Below are positions 39,486 through 42,622 of a stretch of 42,622 nucleotides of DNA, piece by piece. Positions within the stretch are counted from its first letter, which is position 1. Every line of letters starts with the position of its first letter. Source of the DNA: Gelidibacter sp. Lineage in GTDB: Bacteria > Bacteroidota > Bacteroidia > Flavobacteriales > Flavobacteriaceae. The stretch spans positions 1 to 42,622 of the forward strand of contig JAAFHC010000017.1 of assembly GCA_010906935.1 (NCBI GenBank), in the 5' to 3' direction. The notes beneath the pieces are model-generated. The model was not told the origin of the DNA and ran no database searches. It was given only the letters and a program-made list of their open reading frames with translations. The position numbers and the translations under genes were made by a program.

Positions 39486-40304
39486 TTAAATTAGCTTATT
39501 TAAGGCCAGAGCCAATTCTTTTGAAACTTTTGTATTGAAGGTGACTTTTTTATACTGTGTTATCGGCTGAATGCCCACAATAACATTCGTGATAAAAATC
39601 TCATCGGCTTTTTGCAAATCGAAAGGTGAAATTTCAGTTTCTTCTATGATGTAATCCTCACTTTTTGAAACCAGCTCGATTATTTTCTTTCTTGTGATTC
39701 CTTTAATACAACCTTCTGTAATTGAAGGTGTTTTAATAGTATTTCCTTTTACCACAAAAATATTTCCGTTGATGGCTTCTACCACTTGTTTTCTTTCATT
39801 CACCAAAATACAATTGTCAAAACCATTTTCAGAAGCATAAATACTGGCCAAAACATTGGTTATTTTGTTGGTTGTTTTTAAAGTTGACAAAATATCGGAA
39901 TTGAGGTAATAATCCTTAAATAGGTCAACACAATAAGTTTCTTTCACCAAAATATGCAATGGTGAAGCAACTATTAAATAATCAATTTGGTTACTGATTG
40001 GATTGTAAAGTCCGCCATCTTTTCTAAAAACAGTCAATCGAACCCTTGCACTTTCCAATTTATTTTCTGTTGCAGTTTTCAGCAATTCACTTTCAAAAAA
40101 TTCCATCGTAAAATTTAATGGAATCTCCAAACGTAACATTCTCATGGAAGCCATTAACCTAAAATAATGGTCTTCTAAAAAATATATTTTTGAATTTACT
40201 ATTTTAATCGTTTCAAAAAGGCCATCGCCATAGTTAAAAACCCTGTTATTGGCATTTAACATTGCTTTCGATTTATCTATCATGATACCATTAAAATTGA
40301 CCAT
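39486..40304 (-). CDS. Class IV aminotransferase (branched-chain aminotransferase / ADC lyase-like)
   Basis: 272 aa; 'NRVFNYGDGLFETIKI', 'EAINGNIFVVKGNTIKTPSITEGCIKGITRKKIIEL'. Confidence 0.88.
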   Translation of the reverse strand: MVNFNGIMIDKSKAMLNANNRVFNYGDGLFETIKIVNSKIYFLEDHYFRLMASMRMLRLEIPLNFTMEFFESELLKTATENKLESARVRLTVFRKDGGLYNPISNQIDYLIVASPLHILVKETYCVDLFKDYYLNSDILSTLKTTNKITNVLASIYASENGFDNCILVNERKQVVEAINGNIFVVKGNTIKTPSITEGCIKGITRKKIIELVSKSEDYIIEETEISPFDLQKADEIFITNVIVGIQPITQYKKVTFNTKVSKELALALNKLI

Positions 40305-40336
40305 ATTTTAAATATTTTGACACAAAACTACATAAA

Positions 40337-40362
40337 AAAACCTTGAAGCTCGTCAAGGTTTT
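40337..40362 (-). terminator. Hairpin terminator between the 40381..40764 and 39486..40304 genes
   Basis: AAAACCTTGA-AGCTCG-TCAAGGTTTT. Confidence 0.7.
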
Positions 40363-40380
40363 ATATAACTCGCTTATTTT

Positions 40381-40764
40381 TTAAGCGCCAATAGTTCTTT
40401 TTAGTTCGTCAATTTGGCTTTCCCAAAACATTTTTGATTCTTCAATGTCATCTTCTATAGCAAAATCGGTAATAATTAATGAAACATCTTTGGTGATTTC
40501 ATCCACTTCAATCTTAAACTCGAAGAAGGTTTTATCATCACCGTCATTGAGCCATTTAAATTTAATTTTTTCATCGGGACGCTCCTGAAGCACTTTGGCT
40601 TTTTCTTCTGACCCATTCCAGATAAAAGTATATATTTCTCCTCTGGAATTTACGTTATCTGCAAACCATTCTGAAAGTCCAGAAGGTGATCCAAAATACT
40701 GGTATAACATATGTGGCGAAGCCTGTATCGGAAATTCCATTTCAAATTTTAATTTTGTAATCAT
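40381..40764 (-). CDS. START-like / SRPBCC domain protein
   Basis: 127 aa; 'EFPIQASPHMLYQYFGSPSGLSEWFADNV', 'FKWLNDGDDKTFFEFKI'. Confidence 0.85.
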   Translation of the reverse strand: MITKLKFEMEFPIQASPHMLYQYFGSPSGLSEWFADNVNSRGEIYTFIWNGSEEKAKVLQERPDEKIKFKWLNDGDDKTFFEFKIEVDEITKDVSLIITDFAIEDDIEESKMFWESQIDELKRTIGA

Positions 40765-40889
40765 AGTCTATTTTTAAAAAGCACAATATATATAAATATT
40801 CTATTTAAAAAAAATTATATTTTATAAATAAACCGGATAATTTTGTTTTAAGCAAGTTTATTTTTTTTATATTTGCACCCTTAATAAAT

Positions 40890-40963
40890 GGCGTGGTAGC
40901 TCAGTTGGTTAGAGCGTCGGATTCATAACCCGGAGGTCTCCAGTTCAATTCTGGATCACGCTA
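40890..40963 (+). tRNA. tRNA-Met (CAT anticodon at 40924-40926)
   Basis: Cloverleaf readable by eye: GGCGTGG TA GCTC..GAGC TCGGA TTCATAA CCCGG AGGTC TCCAG TTCAATT CTGGA TCACGCT A; CCA not encoded. Confidence 0.93.
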
Positions 40964-40982
40964 CAAAATTAACTACTTAATT

Positions 40983-41014
40983 AAAAAAGGTTTAGCTTTC
41001 GCTAAACCTTTTTT
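40983..41014 (+). terminator. Terminator downstream of tRNA-Met
   Basis: AAAAAAGGTTTAGC-TTTC-GCTAAACCTTTTTT. Confidence 0.88.
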
Positions 41015-41067
41015 ACACTCCTATTTAGAAAGAAACCACTACTACTTATAATTAATACATTTATAAA

Positions 41068-41193
41068 TTATTCAAGGAAACCATTATTTTGCCAAGTTTT
41101 AAGATTTTGAATTTGTGTTGCAGATAACATCGACCTATTTTTTGGCATAGTACCTGTTTCAATTTGGTTTAACTGATGAAGGAGGAAATTTAA
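41068..41193 (-). pseudogene. C-terminal remnant of a c-type-cytochrome-domain-like protein
   Basis: Open frame without start: LNFLLHQLNQIETGTMPKNRSMLSATQIQNLKTWQNNGFLE*; resembles the 'MPkg.skLsa.qi..ik.W...G' tail of Bacteroidota cytochrome-c-like lipoproteins. Confidence 0.5.
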
Positions 41194-41229
41194 TTAGAAC
41201 TGAGTTGTTTTAATACTTACCAATAATCA

Positions 41230-41826
41230 TTACGATTTTGCAAAAGAAATAAGCGGTTCAATTTTATTTATATCTGCTAATTTAACCGCTTTTATATAAT
41301 TCTCTCTTGCATTAGATTCTTTTACTAAACTGGATCCTCCCCAGGTAAAAAATGATTTTTTAAATAATTTTTCCATAATTAAATCTGCCATCAAGCGAGA
41401 ATGCCTTCCGTTTCCATTTGAGAAACAATGTATGCTAACCAATCTGTGCTTGAAGCGAATTGCTATTTCTTCTTCAGAATACTTGTTGTTTTCTATCCAA
41501 AACAAACAATCATCCAACAATTGTTTTAAGGAAGTTGGAATTAAATAGCTTATTACTCCAATATTTTTTTCTGATTGCCTGAATTTACCAGCCCAATTCC
41601 AAACATCACCATACATTTTTTTGTGAAGATTTTTTATATACTTTTCTGAAAGTAATTGCTCCTTATTTAACTTTCTATTAAACATCCATTGTATAGCTTT
41701 TTCAATATTTTGCTGTTCAAACTCATCTAATTCCTGCTGAGTACTAATGGATTTTATAATCAGCCCATCATTCTCTTCTTCATCAAGTGGTGTTTGCCCA
41801 TCAATATATTCAATATTTAGTCCCAT
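41230..41826 (-). CDS. Fic family protein, mobile mystery protein B-like (putative toxin)
   Basis: 198 aa; Fic-like motif 'HCFSNGNGRHSR'; N-terminus 'DGQTPLDEEENDGLIIKSISTQQELDEFEQQNI' typical of mobile mystery protein B. Confidence 0.88.
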   Translation of the reverse strand: MGLNIEYIDGQTPLDEEENDGLIIKSISTQQELDEFEQQNIEKAIQWMFNRKLNKEQLLSEKYIKNLHKKMYGDVWNWAGKFRQSEKNIGVISYLIPTSLKQLLDDCLFWIENNKYSEEEIAIRFKHRLVSIHCFSNGNGRHSRLMADLIMEKLFKKSFFTWGGSSLVKESNARENYIKAVKLADINKIEPLISFAKS

Positions 41827-42281
41827 AAATACTTCGGCATTTCGTTTTTAATCTCCATTGTTTTTTGAGCAATCGACTTTTTTATGCGTTCGTTAGAATT
41901 TTGTTGGTCTTCCAAAGTCATCGTTACATTAGTACGCATCACAATTTGTCTTGCAATTTCTTGTGCTCTTTGTTCTATCATTTCCTCCAAACTATTATGT
42001 TTAGAGACAAAACCATATACCAATTTCATATCCAACCCACGTGCAGTTTCGCTTAATGAATTTAATGTAATTGTTCCATTGGCTTCCCTTTCCTCAATTT
42101 CCTTGGTACTTTGGGCAGTAATATTTAAACGATTACCCAACTGTCTTAATGACATTTTGAGTGTTGTACGAATGGTATGTATCCACCCATTTGGAGGTAT
42201 GATTATTGTTCCTAACTCTTTAAATGGAGCTAATTTTCGCTCTGTTTGGTCTAATAATAATAATCTATTTGCATTTTTCAT
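41817..42281 (-). CDS. HTH (Xre-like) protein, mobile mystery protein A-like (putative antitoxin/regulator)
   Basis: 154 aa; 'GWIHTIRTTLKMSLRQLGNRLNITAQSTKEIEEREANGTITLNSL' HTH; overlaps the Fic gene by 10 nt. Confidence 0.87.
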   Translation of the reverse strand: MKNANRLLLLDQTERKLAPFKELGTIIIPPNGWIHTIRTTLKMSLRQLGNRLNITAQSTKEIEEREANGTITLNSLSETARGLDMKLVYGFVSKHNSLEEMIEQRAQEIARQIVMRTNVTMTLEDQQNSNERIKKSIAQKTMEIKNEMPKYLWD

Positions 42282-42361
42282 AAGGGTATAGCCTTAAAAT
42301 TATATCACAAATATAAGGTTATAACCTTAAAAAACAAATTTTATTTTAAGGCTATAACCTT
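42282..42361 (-). promoter_or_regulatory. Operator/promoter region of the HTH-Fic operon with three 14-bp palindromes
   Basis: AAGGGTATAGCCTT (42282-42295), AAGGTTATAACCTT (42315-42328), AAGGCTATAACCTT (42348-42361); minus-strand TTG (42337..42335)-19 nt-TATATTTG (42315..42308). Confidence 0.75.
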
Positions 42362-42519
42362 AAAATACTAAAATACATTACTAACTATGCAACTTCCTCA
42401 AAATTTGATGAAAAAGCCAATATCTAAAAATTTATGGTTTGTAAATTGCAATTAATTAAGAATAATTATAATAACTGACTGTTTTTAAGTAAATTGCAGT
42501 ACAAATATTGTTTAACAAA

Positions 42520-42543
42520 CGAGTACGAAATCGAGTACGATTT
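42520..42543. repeat. Direct repeat with 12-bp period (CGAGTACGAAAT / CGAGTACGATTT)
   Basis: cgagtacga at 42520-42528 and 42532-42540. Confidence 0.7.
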
Positions 42544-42610
42544 CCACAAATATTAAATTAAAGCACTCTAATTATCAATTGTTTACCTTTTTTAAGATTG
42601 TAATTTAATA

Positions 42611-42622
42611 ATTCATAACCCG
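42611..42622 (+). repeat. Second copy of tRNA-Met anticodon-region sequence (putative att site), truncated by the window end
   Basis: ATTCATAACCCG identical to 40921-40932 inside tRNA-Met; matching runs to the last base. Confidence 0.65.

Noticed and set aside
41884-42291. 135-aa plus-strand ORF antisense to the HTH gene
   Set aside because: Entirely opposite a well-supported HTH CDS; no start-site or domain evidence.
42387-42455. 22-codon plus-strand ORF (MQLPQNLMKKPISKNLWFVNCN) divergent from the HTH operon
   Set aside because: Too short, with no promoter or RBS evidence; noted only because it sits inside the island.

Overview
This window is a chromosomal segment of a Bacteroidota (probably Flavobacteriia) bacterium: AT-rich, with TAnnTTTG-type promoters, a fused CcoNO, CcoG/H/S/I, DUF3822 and an HU/YqgE neighbourhood. 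Most of it is housekeeping. It carries a truncated outer-membrane beta-barrel receptor, an ArsC-like protein, a second TonB/OMP receptor, fumC, ackA-pta, hutI, two tandem PPK2 genes, and a complete cbb3 oxidase locus (ccoI-S-NO-Q-P // G-H-SafE) next to an Fnr-like regulator. It also carries a CFAT/SPT-like alpha-oxoamine synthase beside a cysteine-synthase-fold enzyme, a prolyl oligopeptidase, a RecD-like helicase, DUF3822, rsmD, a MoxR ATPase, SurA-like PPIases, DUF493, recQ, fmt, HU, YqgE, a class IV aminotransferase and a START-like protein. The last ~1.7 kb is accessory. A tRNA-Met(CAT) gene is followed by a decayed cytochrome-c-like gene tail and a mobile-mystery A/B (HTH + Fic) pair, then a second copy of the tRNA anticodon-region sequence at the very end of the window (att-like). 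Best second-look items: (1) the tRNA-Met-bounded, integrase-less Fic/HTH mini-island; (2) three near-identical 14-bp palindromic operators at exact 33-bp spacing in the Fic/HTH promoter; (3) an Fnr-like TGA-N6-TCA box at an identical 42-nt geometry upstream of ccoI, ccoS-NOQP and pta-ackA; (4) a PPIase lipoprotein gene interrupted by a single in-frame TAA; (5) a dispersed palindromic ~90-bp repeat. All calls come from reading sequence and the supplied ORFs; no database search was run.
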